Of a DNA stretch of 64,000 nt, positions 46,701-58,048 are shown one piece after another. Below the pieces are notes generated by a model. The model searched no databases and was not told the DNA's origin. It saw nothing but the letters and a program-made list of their open reading frames with translations. How positions within the stretch are numbered: the stretch's first letter is position 1; each line of letters starts with the position of its first letter. A program made the translations under genes and the position numbers. This DNA comes from Anaeramoeba flamelloides (taxonomy: Eukaryota > Metamonada > Anaeramoebidae): positions 20,522,001-20,586,000 of the forward strand of contig JANTQA010000047.1 in NCBI GenBank assembly GCA_027625915.1, given 5' to 3'.

Positions 46701-49308
46701 AAATGAACAGGAAAAGGAAAAGGAAAAGGAAAAAGAAAAGGAAAATGAAAAGGAAAAGGAGGATGAGATTGATTGGGATGAAGACGTTAAGATACTTGTT
46801 ATTCGAAATGGAAGTTTTGTTACACATGCAGGCTTTGCTGGAGATGATGCGCCACATGTTTCATTTCCAAATATTGTTGGAAGACCAAGACATGTAGGTG
46901 TAATGGTTGGAATGGGTGGAGGGGGAGGGGGTAGAAACAAGGAAATTCCGGAAACAGTTGAGGAAATTGTTGAAGAAATCAATGAAGGGGGGGGGAAAGA
47001 AAACCCCAAGGTTCTCCTTAACCAGAAAAAGGAAAAAGGGAACTTTGTAGTCAAGAAAGAGAAGGCCAAAAAGCAATCTAAGGGCAAATTAAGAGTTGTA
47101 AGAGTCTATGCCCATAAAAGAAGAAATAACTGGTCAATCGAAGAACGAATTGATTTTACCCATACTTTATATTTTAGTGAAGTGATCAAGATCGAGAGAA
47201 ACAAAGAAAAGAACAAGGAATATACCACAGATATCAAATTTGATTTAAACGATTCAATTTCCTCATTCAGAGTTTTTGTTGATGGCTTTGATTCACAGGG
47301 AACATTAGGCTGTTCACAGGGTTTTGTTTTCAATTGTGTCAAGCCATTTTATATTGAGCCGAAATTCCCTTTAGAGGTTGCTGTTGGGGATTTTATTTCC
47401 CTTCCACTTACCATTGTCAATTCGCTTGAACAAGAATTGAACAAAGTCACCATCATGACAAAGCTTGAAAAGGGTTCCGATTTCTTAATTGAGCAAGAAC
47501 ATTCAAGTTGGACGGGAAACATTCAACCGAACACAAGAATTGGCAAAATTGTTCCGATCAAAGTGCTTGATAGTAAAAACAAAGAAATATCACTTTCGAT
47601 TATCGGCAGGGCAATGCAGCCCAATGTTCAAGATCAAGTGACAAAATCAATCACAGTCAAACCGTTAGGATTCCCAATTGAATTAAACTTTTCTGGCGTC
47701 TTGTATGATAATGATTCAACGAAGTTATATAAATTTCAAATCCCTTCTGATATTATTCCAAACACATTAACTATGAACGTTAGTCTTGCACCAAGTCCGA
47801 TATCAAACATTAGTGAATCATTAAAATCTTTGATTCAGCAACCTTATGGGTGCTTTGAACAGGCTTCAAATACAGTTTATCCAATGGTTATGGCATTAAA
47901 ATATTTTGAATCTCATGTTGGTGCCGAAGAAACGTTTTTGGAAACCGCCTATCAACACCTTGAGTCCGGCTATAAAAAACTAATTGGGTTCGAAAGCTCC
48001 AAAGGCGGATTTGAATGGTTTGGCGGAGATCCAGGACACGAAGCTTTAACTTCAATGGGCATAATGCAATTTACTGATATGAAAAAGGTCTGGAATAAAG
48101 TCGATCAAGGAATGATCGATCGAACAACAAAATGGCTGCTCGATAGAAGAAACAAAGAAACAGGCGGATTCGATTTAAATTCCAAAGCACTGGATTCCTT
48201 TGGGAGAGCGCCACAGCATACCACGGACGCCTATATTGTGTGGGCATTGACAAAGGCTGGTATCGGCTATGGGGAACTTGAAAAGCAAATTTTGAAACTT
48301 GAAAATGATGCAAAAGAAGATGAAAAATTCAAAAACGATTCTTATTTTATAGCATTAATTGGTTTAATTTTATGGAACGTTGGCTTTATTGACAGATCAT
48401 TATTTTATGCTCAAAAATTAAAATCTTTTTTACAAGAAGAGGATGGGCAAGTAATCCGACCAATCAGTTCGGTAACAAATTCTGGTGGGAATAACTTGGC
48501 GGTAGAAACAACAGCAATTGCCTGCTTATTATGGATCGAGCATAACATGTTAGCGCAAGCAAAAAAAACAATTCAATTTATTGCAACAAAAAATCAAGGT
48601 GGAAAATTTGGTTCAACTCAGGCAACAGTATTAGCGTTGATGGCGCTGATCAAATGGGACGAGGCTACTACAAAAGTGAAACAGGATGGCAAGGTAATTT
48701 ATTATTATAATGAAAAACCCATCGAGACAGTAGAGGTGCAGCTCGGCTTCAAAGACACAATCCTTTTTAAAGACATCTCGGCGTCATTGCAACCTGCTGA
48801 AAACGTTCATCTTCAGATACAAATGATAGGAGGAAGTGAAATGACATTTTCCATTTCGATGAAAGGTCGCGTGCACCGATTAGATAATTCCGAAAATTGT
48901 AATGTTTCTCTTGAAACCAAATTATTGGCACAAAATGGCCAAATCAAGGAAGGAGAAGCAACGGAAATTCAAGTAAAGCTGAAAAACAAATTGGAAAAAA
49001 AAGGTTTGGGAATGGTAGTTGCAATTGTTGGTTTGCCAGGTGGGTTACAACCAAGATTTAAAAAATTACAAGAATTGAAAAAAAGTGGTGTTGTCGCAAG
49101 TTTTGAATTGTTTGGACCAAGGGAGGTCGTTTTTTATTGGAGATGTATGAAGCCAGAGCAGGAAATTGATTTTACGTTTGATGTACTTGCAGAAATTCCA
49201 GGAAAATACTTTAGTCCTCCAAGTAGGGCTTATGTTTATTATGATGACGAACAGAAATTTTGGAATGATCCATTTGAAATTGATATTATTCCAAAAATTA
49301 AGAATTAG
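43699..49308 (+). CDS. Alpha-2-macroglobulin family protein with a circularly permuted actin in the bait-region position
   Basis: 1869 residues, one exon. A2M proteins are thioester-armed protease traps built from macroglobulin (MG) domains. Residues 15-560 hold MG-type domains ([12 protein letters not shown] near 24; [11 protein letters not shown] near 478; [11 protein letters not shown]). [10 protein letters not shown] precedes the bait position. Residues 636-965 are actin from just after the D-loop to the C-terminus ([53 protein letters not shown]). A Lys/Glu tract (970-1023) leads to the actin N-terminus (1027-1072; [21 protein letters not shown]), which stops inside the D-loop. A2M resumes at about 1129 ([18 protein letters not shown]). 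The thioester site is PYGCFEQ (Cys1385, Gln1388), followed by the helical thioester domain with [17 protein letters not shown], and a C-terminal MG domain. There is no signal peptide; the N-terminus is MGNSYS. Domain calls are secure; function is inferred. Confidence 0.95.
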   Translation: MGNSYSNNLKLKEKPRYSVHISTDKQTYNPGETVYGRGILLDCFTHKPYLRADLPLHDLGLPFLKIKNGMGEVVYEFDLEKPSLTSPSVSFQWKTDREIPGGEYALDISFKRGKGIPSFYRKINIRSFSLKRFKSELTFASKGYTAGQTVNAQLKVERSEGGIPEGAQVIGTALLDSQEIWRNEELQLDRDGILDLKFELPKEIVSGVGSLNLIVIEGGVTETTSKTLPIMLKKMDVHIYPEGGELVCGLLNRCYIETFNLITGDPADFEAVLIEKSLDIKQEQEQEQVKEKKKGKVKEKEIEKEQEQEKEKEKEKEKEKALENGKIVEGIVFKTLHEGRGRFEFTPKEGCQYQLQPTKPQGLDPIDLPEPKKLGINLKLTNPGLELSFGRSIDFLLGSSHTETIKCVVGLYKKEERIEERQVMLERYNEAKISLNPKSYDGVLRVTVYKIEKQDSSKIPISERLVFVQPKSQLQFDVMTEKKNYSPGDTVKISVKPKDKEGKNTPCFVSVTVTDDSVYQMEEKRTRHPRLPEMFFLENEVNELNDPRCYIFPDLPEEISADRGDRQIIKGESMIHPSTKLDLLLGTQGWRRFVYEKAREKYDNASSGKKKKQIQRLLNVEYQIRPTFSFWGGWWRDAYIGEDAISKRGILTLKYPIEHGIITNWDDQEKIWHHSFYNGLRVAPEEHPVLLIEPSLNPKANREKMTQIMFETFNVPRLAIVNESVLSLIASGRTTGIVVNIGAEAITVTPIYETACLDYATVKLNYGGRELTNYLTKILTERGYSFTTTAERDCVRDIKEKLCYIAHDFDKEIEKSKNKQSMFEIEKDYEIPDGQVITIGNERFRCPEVLFQPSLFDMKQGSIHQTITNSIMKCDKELREEFFQNIVLSGGSSMFPGLKKRLKKEIAALAPKTMKVKIIVPDERKFSGWIGGSILASLPSFQQMWLSLEIYDQIGPSIIHGKYELGVLNKKKEKEKEKEKEKEKEKEKENENENENENENENEQEKEKEKEKEKENEKEKEDEIDWDEDVKILVIRNGSFVTHAGFAGDDAPHVSFPNIVGRPRHVGVMVGMGGGGGGRNKEIPETVEEIVEEINEGGGKENPKVLLNQKKEKGNFVVKKEKAKKQSKGKLRVVRVYAHKRRNNWSIEERIDFTHTLYFSEVIKIERNKEKNKEYTTDIKFDLNDSISSFRVFVDGFDSQGTLGCSQGFVFNCVKPFYIEPKFPLEVAVGDFISLPLTIVNSLEQELNKVTIMTKLEKGSDFLIEQEHSSWTGNIQPNTRIGKIVPIKVLDSKNKEISLSIIGRAMQPNVQDQVTKSITVKPLGFPIELNFSGVLYDNDSTKLYKFQIPSDIIPNTLTMNVSLAPSPISNISESLKSLIQQPYGCFEQASNTVYPMVMALKYFESHVGAEETFLETAYQHLESGYKKLIGFESSKGGFEWFGGDPGHEALTSMGIMQFTDMKKVWNKVDQGMIDRTTKWLLDRRNKETGGFDLNSKALDSFGRAPQHTTDAYIVWALTKAGIGYGELEKQILKLENDAKEDEKFKNDSYFIALIGLILWNVGFIDRSLFYAQKLKSFLQEEDGQVIRPISSVTNSGGNNLAVETTAIACLLWIEHNMLAQAKKTIQFIATKNQGGKFGSTQATVLALMALIKWDEATTKVKQDGKVIYYYNEKPIETVEVQLGFKDTILFKDISASLQPAENVHLQIQMIGGSEMTFSISMKGRVHRLDNSENCNVSLETKLLAQNGQIKEGEATEIQVKLKNKLEKKGLGMVVAIVGLPGGLQPRFKKLQELKKSGVVASFELFGPREVVFYWRCMKPEQEIDFTFDVLAEIPGKYFSPPSRAYVYYDDEQKFWNDPFEIDIIPKIKN
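44540..44660 (+). repeat. Lys/Glu/Gln coding microsatellite within the A2M region
   Basis: About 40 residues of KE/EQ repeats encoded by GAAAAG- and GAACAA-type units inside an MG domain; probably a surface loop expanded by slippage. Confidence 0.8.
45604..46593 (+). other. Actin segment 1: post-D-loop to C-terminus (residues 636-965)
   Basis: Aligns by eye with actin from about residue 50 to 375. Actin's adenine-side motif VRDIKEKL and LSGG are kept. The second phosphate loop (normally DSGDGVTH) reads NIGAEAIT, and the residue equivalent to catalytic Gln137 is Glu. The C-terminus SIVHRKCF is altered to [12 protein letters not shown]. Confidence 0.9.
46606..46767 (+). repeat. Lys/Glu/Asn linker joining actin C- and N-termini
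   Basis: (GAAAAG)n and (GAAAAT)n units encode about 54 charged residues. It bridges the native actin termini, which lie close together in the actin fold, so it is the expected linker of a circular permutation. Confidence 0.85.
46777..46914 (+). other. Actin segment 2: N-terminus to D-loop (residues 1027-1072)
   Basis: Matches actin residues about 1-47, ending GVMVGMG in the D-loop and running into a Gly-rich spacer. The first phosphate loop (DNGSGMCK) reads RNGSFVTH, so Asp11 and Lys18 equivalents are lost. Confidence 0.9.
47836..47866 (+). other. Thioester motif PYGCFEQ
   Basis: Cys and Gln spaced C-x-E-Q as in thioester proteins. Phe replaces the Gly of animal GCGEQ and the Leu of many bacterial A2Ms (GCLEQ), closer to the bacterial style. 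Confidence 0.85.
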
Positions 49309-51170
49309 AAACATCAATATACATATATATATTTATATATATATATATATAAATATGCTCTTATATTTTTTCTTTTAAATTGTTACTAAGGATATGATCT
49401 TATTTATTTCTATATTTTTCTTTTTTTTTTATTTATTTTATTTTTTATTTTTGAAAGATCATTGATTAAAGTTGATTAATATTGGGAAGTTGAGGAAAGT
49501 AAAGTGTTACTGCAATTTTTTTTTTTTTTTTTTTTTCTTTTCTTTTTCTTCTTTTTTTTTATTTGTTTTTTTTTTGTAGAGATCAATTCAGTAGAAAAAA
49601 AAAGATCTTCGAAAATACCAATAATCACGAAGAAAATTGAGACTATTAATGTCATTTAAAAAGAATTTAATTATTCGTAAAAAACCTTCTTGTTAAACTT
49701 TTTTTCAGTGAAAGTTCAATAATAAAAAATCGTTAATGCTCATTTCAAAAATTGTGACTCGCTTTTTTTTTAGTTTTTTGGTATTATATTTTTTTAGAAT
49801 TTTTAAAAATATCAAGTTTTTATATATTTAGAATGATTTTACAGTTAATTGTAATTCAGATTTAATAATTTGTTGTTCTTTTTGAATACTAAAGTAAATA
49901 TATTTTTTTTCAATTTATTATTTCAGTTGAATCAAATTTTTTGAAATAGTATTCATTTTATTATTTACAAATTGCCTTTTAATAAAAGCTTTTCCAAAAT
50001 TTTTAATTTTTATTTTTTTTTTCTTTGTAAATTTTGTTTTTTATTTTTTCAAAAAAATACAAATTATAAAAAAATATTATTTACATTTTTTTTTTCTTTA
50101 TTCTATTGATAATTTTTATTTTTGTTTTTTCAACCAATAAAAAACTAAGAACCTGTACAATTATGAAATTACAATTTTTTTTATTTAGTTAAACTCAATA
50201 ACTAATTTTCCATTAGTAATTCACATGAGTGCCTTGCTTTTTTTAAATTTGCAAAATAAACAGAAAATTTAAGAAATTTTCCGTTTATTCCTCAAATTGA
50301 AAAAAAATATAACGGTAATAAGAGGATCTTTAGATCAGTCCCTTCATCAAGAAAAAAACAAAACCTATATTTCTATTATAATTATTTGAATTTGGCTTAT
50401 ATCTTGAAAAAAATTTTAACTCTTAGAAATGGGTCAATGTTTAAACACAGGAGTGTATTTCCTATCTATACAAATTATTTTCTCAAATAATCTCTCTGTT
50501 AAATCTTTAATTTTTTTTATATAGCAATTGAAGATTTTTTTAGCTACTAATCTACATTTTGCAACAAATTTAAGAACTATTATTTTTCAATCTTTTGAGT
50601 TGGAATATTGATAATGGAATCTTTTCAATTTGTCTTAAAAAGGCATTTTTTTAATCTTTAAAATTATTTAAGGTATCCATCAAGTTCAACAATTTTAAAT
50701 TTCAGATTTTTTACTAACTACTTAAATATATATCATTATTTGACAAATATTTCTTAAAAAAAAATTCTGTCGTTGATGTTTAAAAAATCAACAAAAGGAA
50801 ATTAGGGGAAAATTCAATCTTTTTGATTATTAAGGATGTGCCTTTCCTATATCAAGTTGATAGATTTATATTTCAAAACAAACTTAAAGAAATTAATCTT
50901 AATCGTTTATTTTTAAACCAAGATAGTTTGAAATTTTTTTCATTAATTAACAATAGGAAAATCTAAATTCTTTTTCAATTCAAAGGGAACAGAAATTTTT
51001 AAGAATTATTTATTTGTTTATTTATTTATTTATTTATTTATTTATAGAAAGGAGTAATTAAAGAAAAATCATCAAATAAAAAAAAGAGAAGAAGAAAAAT
51101 AATTAAAATATATATAAAAAATAAATTTATCATTTTCATGACCAATTAGAAACTATCCACTGTCGTTACG
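49309..51170. other. Intergenic downstream of the A2M gene; AT and TTTA microsatellites
   Basis: (AT)n near 49320-49352 and (TTTA)n near 51008-51048. 50140-50350 is a diverged repeat of 57870-58100 (ccattagtaatcagagtgagtgcct; aagaggatctttgatc). No gene seen. Confidence 0.45.
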
Positions 51171-51238
51171 TTTTCCAGGATTTGAAAGAATTGAGTAAAA
51201 TCCTTGATTTTACTCCATTCTTTCTAATTCTGGAAAAC
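51171..51238. repeat. Hairpin ttttccagga..tctggaaaa, copy 1
   Basis: About 68 bp: ttttccaggatttgaaagaa and its inverse around a short loop (tccttgattt). The sister copy at 57972-58048 has better-matched ~35-bp arms. Confidence 0.7.
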
Positions 51239-52199
51239 CTAGACACTTCCCCAGAATACACCGGAGGAGCAAAAACCCAATAGAAAGTTTATCAATTATA
51301 TAAAATTTTCAAGAATTATACATAATTGAATTAAATTAATTACAATATTATTCCAAAATATAAGAAACTCTTTAAAACATAAAAAAAAAAAAAAACACCA
51401 ATCATATATTTAAAACTCATTAAAACTTAAAATAATAAAAAATAAAATTCAATATTTTAAAAATTAGTGTGCATCTTTATTTCAAAAATGAACTCTCGTT
51501 TTGTAAATTGCATTTAAAAAAAAATGATATAATTAATAAAAACCTTTGAACACAATGAATTGGGGGTGAATTTCTTTACAAGTCATTGATAACTCTTTAC
51601 ACGTCAAATTCTGTTTTTTAAAGTCTCATTTCAAAGAAAAATCCACAATTCATCTGGGTATAATGTCGGAATTGTTTTTTTTTTCAAATCTTAATTTTCT
51701 TTGTTCGATACTTCAATCCAATAATGGTCTTTCTCAATTGATATATACATATCATTCAAAATCAAACTTTATCTGTTTCCATTTTTATACTGGTAGATTA
51801 TTTACAAATTGATTTCTTTTTGTGTTACTTTTTTTCATTTTCCAACTATCCAATATCAAATAATAAATCAACCAAAAAATTAAAAAAATGAATAATCCAA
51901 AATGAAAATCACCAATAAGTAATTATCTTATTAACCATCAAATTCAATAGTATTGATGATTTGAGAGGTGTGTCCTTTTGTTTGAAAAAGGAGTTGATGA
52001 TTTTTTGATGAAATTTTTGAAAATAAATTTAAATAAAGGGGTATTCGGAGTGTATATTTAGACTTCTCTCCCCATAAAATATCTATGAAAAAAAAAATGA
52101 AATGGAATTTTTTTAACTACTTTACTTTATTTTGAGACAAATTTAAGAAAAATATTTTTCAATCTATTGATTTGAATAATGATAACCATTCTAAAAAAA

Positions 52200-52330
52200 T
52201 TTTGGTTCATTAAAACAAATTGGGACAGTCAAAAATTTTTATTCGTTTTTTCAAAAATAAATATTAGCAAAATGATTTTTGATCAAAATAAAATTTTATG
52301 AACAAATCCTTTATTTAAGAAAACACAAAG
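52200..52330. repeat. Partial copy of the gggacagtcaaaaattt repeat
   Basis: Matches one arm of the inverted repeat at 54400-54622 / 55020-55240 (ttgggacagtcaaaaattt, ttttgatcaaaataaaatttt). Confidence 0.55.
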
Positions 52331-52344
52331 CCTGTATCAATTTA

Positions 52345-53891
52345 GTTATTTCCCATAAAGTGGGTCAAATTAATTTAAAAATATAACTTTAAACCCAATC
52401 TACAACAAAGTATTTAAACTTCCAAAATCATTAAATACCCTTTTTCGATTCTTGATAATAATTCAATTTATAACTTAGTATTGTATTACATAAATAAAAA
52501 ACATTAAACTTTCTGATCTTGATTTTATCTGATATTTTTTAGAAGTGAAAATTGGTTTTTATTTTAATCTTTTTAATTGAAAAAACCGTTTTCATAACTT
52601 GTTTAATCTCAAATAATTTTCAGATACAGCCGTTCCAAGGCTACCATAAAATTTAAAATAAAACAAAATTGATTTTTCTATTCTTATTTTCTATTTTCAA
52701 AAAATTCCGAAATAAGAGTTATTATTCCAAAAATAATTTCAATAAATGAGCTATTATTCAAATTTTTGAAATATCAAGAAAAAAATTCAAGATCCCTTGA
52801 AACTTCAAAATTGTCAGTCTAAAGAAGTCCAAAAAAAATATCAATTTTTACTGATCTTATAAATTTACCATTTTTGAACAATATTTTTAAGTGCTTCAAG
52901 AATCTTCAATTTTGTTTTTCGATATTTCAAAAATTTGAATAATAGCTCATTTATTGAAAAAAATTTTGGAATAATAACTCTTATTTCCGATTTTTTGAAA
53001 ATAGAAAATAAGAATAGAAAAATCATATCTGTTTTATTTAAAATTTTATGGTAGACTTGGAAAGACTGTACAATTGAATACATAAACTAAATTTCATAAT
53101 AAATGGTTCATTTTACCTTTTAATTTTGAATTGTATTTGTATTGTTTGGAAGTTTTTTCCCTCACAATGAAAAGTTTGAAAATAAATCATATTTCCACTT
53201 TTATATTTTTTCAAAGTATTCTGTTAAAATGGAAAATGAAAATGAAAATTTGAAAAGAAGTAACCGATTAATTAATGAAAAAAATTGGTTTCAAATATGA
53301 AAAAGAGATTAGATTTAGTTATTCAAATGAAATTACAATCAATAAATGGTTTTTTTAATTTTTTAAATTTTCTATTTTTTATCTAATGATTATTTCAAAA
53401 TAAATTTGCCAATTTTTTTTGTTTTTTTTTATTTTTGACTTTTTTTTATTTTTAGTCGAAAAATAAATATCTCTTGAGTATAGAACTGAATATTGAAATA
53501 GAAATTGTTATATTATACTAGACAACTTCAATTAATAAAAATATTTTTCTTAAAAATTTGATTTTTATTTTTTTGGGCCAATCATTTCGAAATAGATTTT
53601 ATAACAGCATTTTATTGTTTAAAAAATCATTTTTATACGTTTTTATATTTCCAGTTTTTTATTGAAATTGATTGTACATTGTTTTCTCCAAAAAAAGTGA
53701 TATTTTTTTTTTTTTTCATTTTTTAGAAATATTTCAACAAACATATTTTAAAATAAATACCTTAGCCATATATTCAATCAGTATTAATATTAAACTTAAT
53801 TAGGTAATATAAATTAATGAATAATTTTATTAACAAAGATTATTTTTTATGAAATGTAAAAAAAATGCTTCAATTTTTTTTGGAAATACCT
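52345..53891. mobile_element. TA-flanked TIR element, family AGGTATTTCC, copy 2, with a nested foldback
   Basis: Left end ttatttcccataaagtggg, right end ggaaatacct before TA; the interior parallels 17757-18337 (cttgataataattcaattt; gtgaaaattggtttttatt; tgtacattgttttctcc). It is interrupted by the CAGCCGTTCC foldback at 52627-53068 and has about 0.5 kb of extra sequence at 53100-53600. Confidence 0.65.
52627..53068. mobile_element. Foldback TIR element family CAGCCGTTCC, copy 3
   Basis: 442 bp between TA dinucleotides; left CAGCCGTTCCAAGGCTACC, right (reverse complement) CAGTCTTTCCAAGTCTACC. Nested in the preceding element. Confidence 0.85.
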
Positions 53892-53895
53892 TATA

Positions 53896-55255
53896 ATTTT
53901 CAAAAACAATATTATTTCGTTGCATTTTGACCTTTTAGAATTACTTTCGGAATCTAAAAATACACAAAATTTAATTTTAATTTAAAATTTACTAAAAATA
54001 AGATAATTATTTATTATGAAATATTAAATTCTATTAATTCAATCAGATATTTATCATTGTTAATGAACGCAAATTTATCAAGATTTATCTTAAATATCCT
54101 TTTAAACCAAATTGAATCATAAAATCTCCCAAAATAGCTATTTTTTCAAAAGAGTTTGTTTTCTACTAATCTTTTACAATCAAAATTTCAAAATAACGAA
54201 ATATTAAGATTTTTAAAAACCAATTAAATTCTAAAAATCCACATAGAACAAACTTTATTTTAAAACATTTATTAATTTATGGTCTTCCCAAACAATGATT
54301 AAATTGATTTTGTAATGGAATCTAATAAAAAAAAAATTAATATTTTTATTAAAGTTTACAATTCAAAGTCAATTTGTATATTTTTACCATTGTGAAAAAA
54401 TTGGTTCATTAAAAAAAATTGGGACAGTCAAAAATTTGTTTTCGTTTGTTTAAATAGTAAATATTAGCAAAATGATTTTTGATCAAAGTAAAATTTTATG
54501 AACAAATCTTACATTTAAGAAAAATCAAAATCATTATCAATAATAATTTTTAAAGGCAATATTAAACCGTTGTATTTTGATTTTTTAGAATTACTGTGGA
54601 ACTCTAAAAAACAAAAATTGAATTTTAATTGCAATCTTTACTAAAAAAACAAGAGAACTATTTATTAGGAAATATTACAATCTATTAATTCAATAAGATA
54701 TTTAACATTGTTAATTAACACAAATTTATCAAGGTTAATCTTAAATATCCTTTTAAACTAAATTGAATTGTAAAATCTTCCAAAAAAGCTATTTTTTCAA
54801 AAGAGTTTGTTTTCTACTAATGTTTTACAACCAAAACTTCAAAATAGCGAAATACCAAGAAATCAGAAACCATATAAATTCTTAAAATACCCATAGAAAA
54901 ACTTTAATTTAAAACGGTTATTAATTTTTGGTCTTCCCAAACAATGAATAACTTGATCTTGGAATGTAATCTAATAAAAAAAAAATAACATTTTTCATAA
55001 AGTTTACAATTAAAATTCAATTTTTGTTTTTTAGAGTTCCACAGTAATTCTAAATGGTCAAAATACAACAATTTAATATTGCCTTTGAAAATTATTATTG
55101 ATAATGACTTTGGTTTTTCTTAAATGTAAGATTTGTTCATAAAATTTTACTTTGATCAAAAATCATTTTGCTAATATTTATTATTTAATAAGCAAAAACA
55201 AATTTTTGACTGTACCCTTTTTTTTTAATGACCCAAATTTTTATCACAATGGTGA
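53896..55255. repeat. Tandem duplication plus inverted repeat array
   Basis: Unit 1 (about 53896-54380) and unit 2 (about 54540-55020) are direct repeats (ttttcaaaagagtttgttttc, ggtcttcccaaacaatga in both). In addition 54400-54622 is the inverse of 55020-55240 (gtggaactctaaaaaa / ttagagttccacagtaa). No coding region. Confidence 0.75.
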
Positions 55256-55968
55256 ATTTATCGATTTAAAAATGTCCCAAAATGCAGATTTTTTTAAGAA
55301 AAAAATCTAGAGTTTTTTTTTTTACTTCTATAAAGTACCTTTTTTTATTTGATGAGATGAATTTTTTATTACTATTTTACTTATAGATTTTTAGAGTCAA
55401 TTGAAGAATGGATCACAAATATGAATTATCTTGTTTTAAATTTCAGACTTCTCCTTCATAGAAACTAATCTCTTTTGATTTATTTCTTTGAATTTATTTT
55501 GAAATATTAATCTATCAACTTGATATAGGAAGGACAGACACATACAAAATGATCAATATTTTGAATCGATAATTTCTTTATCTTTATATTTTTAAACATA
55601 AAGAACACAATTTATTTAGATTTTTTTTTTGTTTGTAACATATTAATATCTAGATAAGCCATATATGAGAAATGTTCTAAATTTTAAAATTTTTGAACTT
55701 GATGGATAACTTATATCTCAAATAAACTGGCAAAATCTATTTTTGAATTTTAAGCTTTCTCGATCTCTAATTTTAATTTATTGAAGAGAATTGTTACATA
55801 AATCTTTTTTACATTATTTAAAATTTTGTATCAGAGGTACAAAAAAAAAAAAAAAAAAACAATTTTTTTTTTTAATATTTTTATTATTATTCTGATTTTT
55901 ATTATTAAATCACCAAAAGTATCAAAAATACGGTTCAATTTTGAAAATTTTAAATTGATTTTTTGTGA
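55256..55968. other. Intergenic 3' of the RCC1-BTB gene, no gene seen
   Basis: AT-rich with a poly-A run near 55840-55859. This would hold the 3' UTR of the minus-strand gene. Confidence 0.4.
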
Positions 55969-57200
55969 TTATTTTTTATAGATTTGTGATAAAAGAAGAG
56001 ATAAATCACAATTTTTATTTAATTGATAATATTCCTGTGCGTCTTCAAGTTCTTCAACCACAAGTTGAGGGTCGTGATCGGCTGTTAATTCAATTTTATT
56101 AGTGTAAAAGAATTTAATTAAAATTTCAACACTTTCAATAGTTTTTACCGAATAATCGGTAACTGAATTTGCATTTTCATCAATTTGAGTGAACATTTCT
56201 CTAAATAATCCACTTCGTGCATATAATATATATTTATGAACGGGTATTTCTTCCAATTGCACATCTTCATCTTCATCTTCATTTTCATTTTCATCCAATT
56301 TGACTAACAAATTAAAATTTTTGGAATCTTCATCTTTATATAATAATAACAAGTCGTCGCTCATCGATTTCTGAGCAAAATTGTTGATTTGTAATTTTTC
56401 ACAAACTTCTTTTATGAACGAATAGTTTGTAATGACCCCAGAATAAACCCATTTCAAAAAATTCAAAATTTCCAATTGACGATCATTTTTGTATTGATTT
56501 AAAACTTGTTCAATTTCCTCGATTGGAATTTTGTTTAACCTACACTCAACAAAAGACTTATGGATTTTGATATCGAAATTCTTGAAGGTGTAATCACTAA
56601 ACTTTCCAGTCTGAAGAAGAATTAAAAATTCTTGTTCATGTGAATTCCGATTGGTTTCTGGGTATAAAAAAACATTGCTTACACTGCTTTTCAATTCAAA
56701 ATTCATATTCTTTGGAACACCCTGACTTTGAATTTTTTGAAATGCAATAAAATTCGTATTTAAAGCGTATATTTCATTCCCCTCGGCTAGAATAATTGTA
56801 AAATCCTTACTTGACTCGATATTTATACAAGTTACATTCTTCAGGCCCCGTATTGGTAGAAATTCAGCCGAACCTGCCTTTCTTCCATTTTCTTTCTTCA
56901 AACCACTCGTTAAAATGCTTCCATTTTTAAATAAGATTATTGAAGCCTCCCAGGGTAGTGCAATTTTCTTAATTTCGAGTCCATCAATATTTGGTACAAC
57001 TTGTTTTGTATATAAACTTTCATAATTTCCGGTGCCTAATTGCCCCAAATCATTATATCCTAAGCCAATTAATTGATTATCGAAAGTTGTATAAAATACA
57101 TGGTTTGCACGTGTTGATCCATAAACATCAGAAACATTTTCGGATATTAGTATCGGTAGCTGCTGCACAGTTACATCTTGATTTTGTATTCCTAATTGAC
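55969..57200 (-). CDS. RCC1-repeat / BTB domain protein, exon 2 (C-terminal 410 residues)
   Basis: The open frame extends upstream of the first Met-like codon to an AG acceptor at 57201-57202 and then reads GQLGIQNQDVTVQQLP, the end of an RCC1 blade. GLGYNDLGQLGTGN is a second RCC1 motif, so this half of the propeller is coded here. It is followed by a BTB-like segment (FSDYTFKNFDIKIHKSFVECRLNK region, FLKWVYSG) and a second, clearer BTB with an acidic insert (PVHKYILYARSGLFREMF, VTDY, FIKFFYTNK). Tandem BTB after an RCC1 propeller suggests a cullin-3-type adaptor or scaffold; substrate unknown. It has no start of its own. The phase fits exon 1 at 62756-63278 (G + GT gives NTGQLGIQN), giving a 584-residue protein. 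Stop TAA at 55969. Confidence 0.8.
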
Positions 57201-57971
57201 CTTTGATTATTATAAAAAAAATTGTTATCGTCGTTATTAGAAGAGAGAAAAAATAAGATCATTTGTGTACAAAAAAAAAAATTATTAATAAAAACTCTTG
57301 TGAAATATTTTATTAAACGACTACGTTCGCAATTCAAATTTCAAGTATTTTGTGTTTTTATCAGGATTTGGTGGTTGTTAAATCTCACAATATTTATTTT
57401 TTTCTATTTTTTCTCTTGTTGAATTTCCTTTTTATTGGGAAGAAGAGTTACTAGGGAGTAAAATCAAGTGGTTACCTACTAATACTGGAAGGGCAGAAAC
57501 TAGTTGGTATGGGTAACTTGAAAATAAAAAGAAAGGACACAAATAAAAACTGGAACGATCAAAAAAGATTGGATCATAAAGAAAAAAAATTGGCAGCTAC
57601 TAAACAACTACCTCTCAACAAAACACTCACGATTTCTTAGAAATAATTAAACGACAAAATTTTAAATAAAAGGATCGTGTCTGTTTTTTATTGAGTGTTC
57701 TTGAGAAAAATGGACTGTTGGTTTTTTTTTGATTTTTTACCAACTGTCTTTGAAAAACCCTTTTTTTTGTTTTCTAACTTGCTTTTTTTCTTTTTTTTTC
57801 TTTTTAATTTTTCTTTTTTTTTCTTTTTAATTTTTCTTTTTGTTTTTTCTTTTTGTTTTTTCTTTTTGTTTTTTCAACCAATGTAAATTTGGAACTTGCT
57901 CGATTCCAAAATATTTTTTTTTTCTTTATCATCTAAATTACTAATTTACCATTAGTAATCAGAGTGAGTGC

Positions 57972-58048
57972 CTAGGTTTTCCAGAATTCAAAAGAATTGA
58001 ATAAAATCTAAGATTTTACTCAATTCTTTTAAATTCTGGAAAACCTAG
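57972..58048. repeat. Hairpin ctaggttttccagaatt, copy 2
   Basis: 77 bp, ctaggttttccagaattca and its inverse, about 35-bp arms with few mismatches and a tiny loop. Related to 51171-51238; its surroundings (57870-58100) also match 50140-50350. Confidence 0.8.

Noticed and set aside
46554-47087. Ser/Phe-rich minus-strand ORFs opposite the A2M-actin linker
   Set aside because: Complement of the (GAAAAG)n array and its surroundings; no independent coding evidence.
43699-49308. A2M-actin gene as bacterial contamination or an assembly join
   Set aside because: Actin and A2M are in one uninterrupted frame with protist-style KE tracts, and the flanks are the same AT-rich repeats as the rest of the window; still worth confirming with reads.
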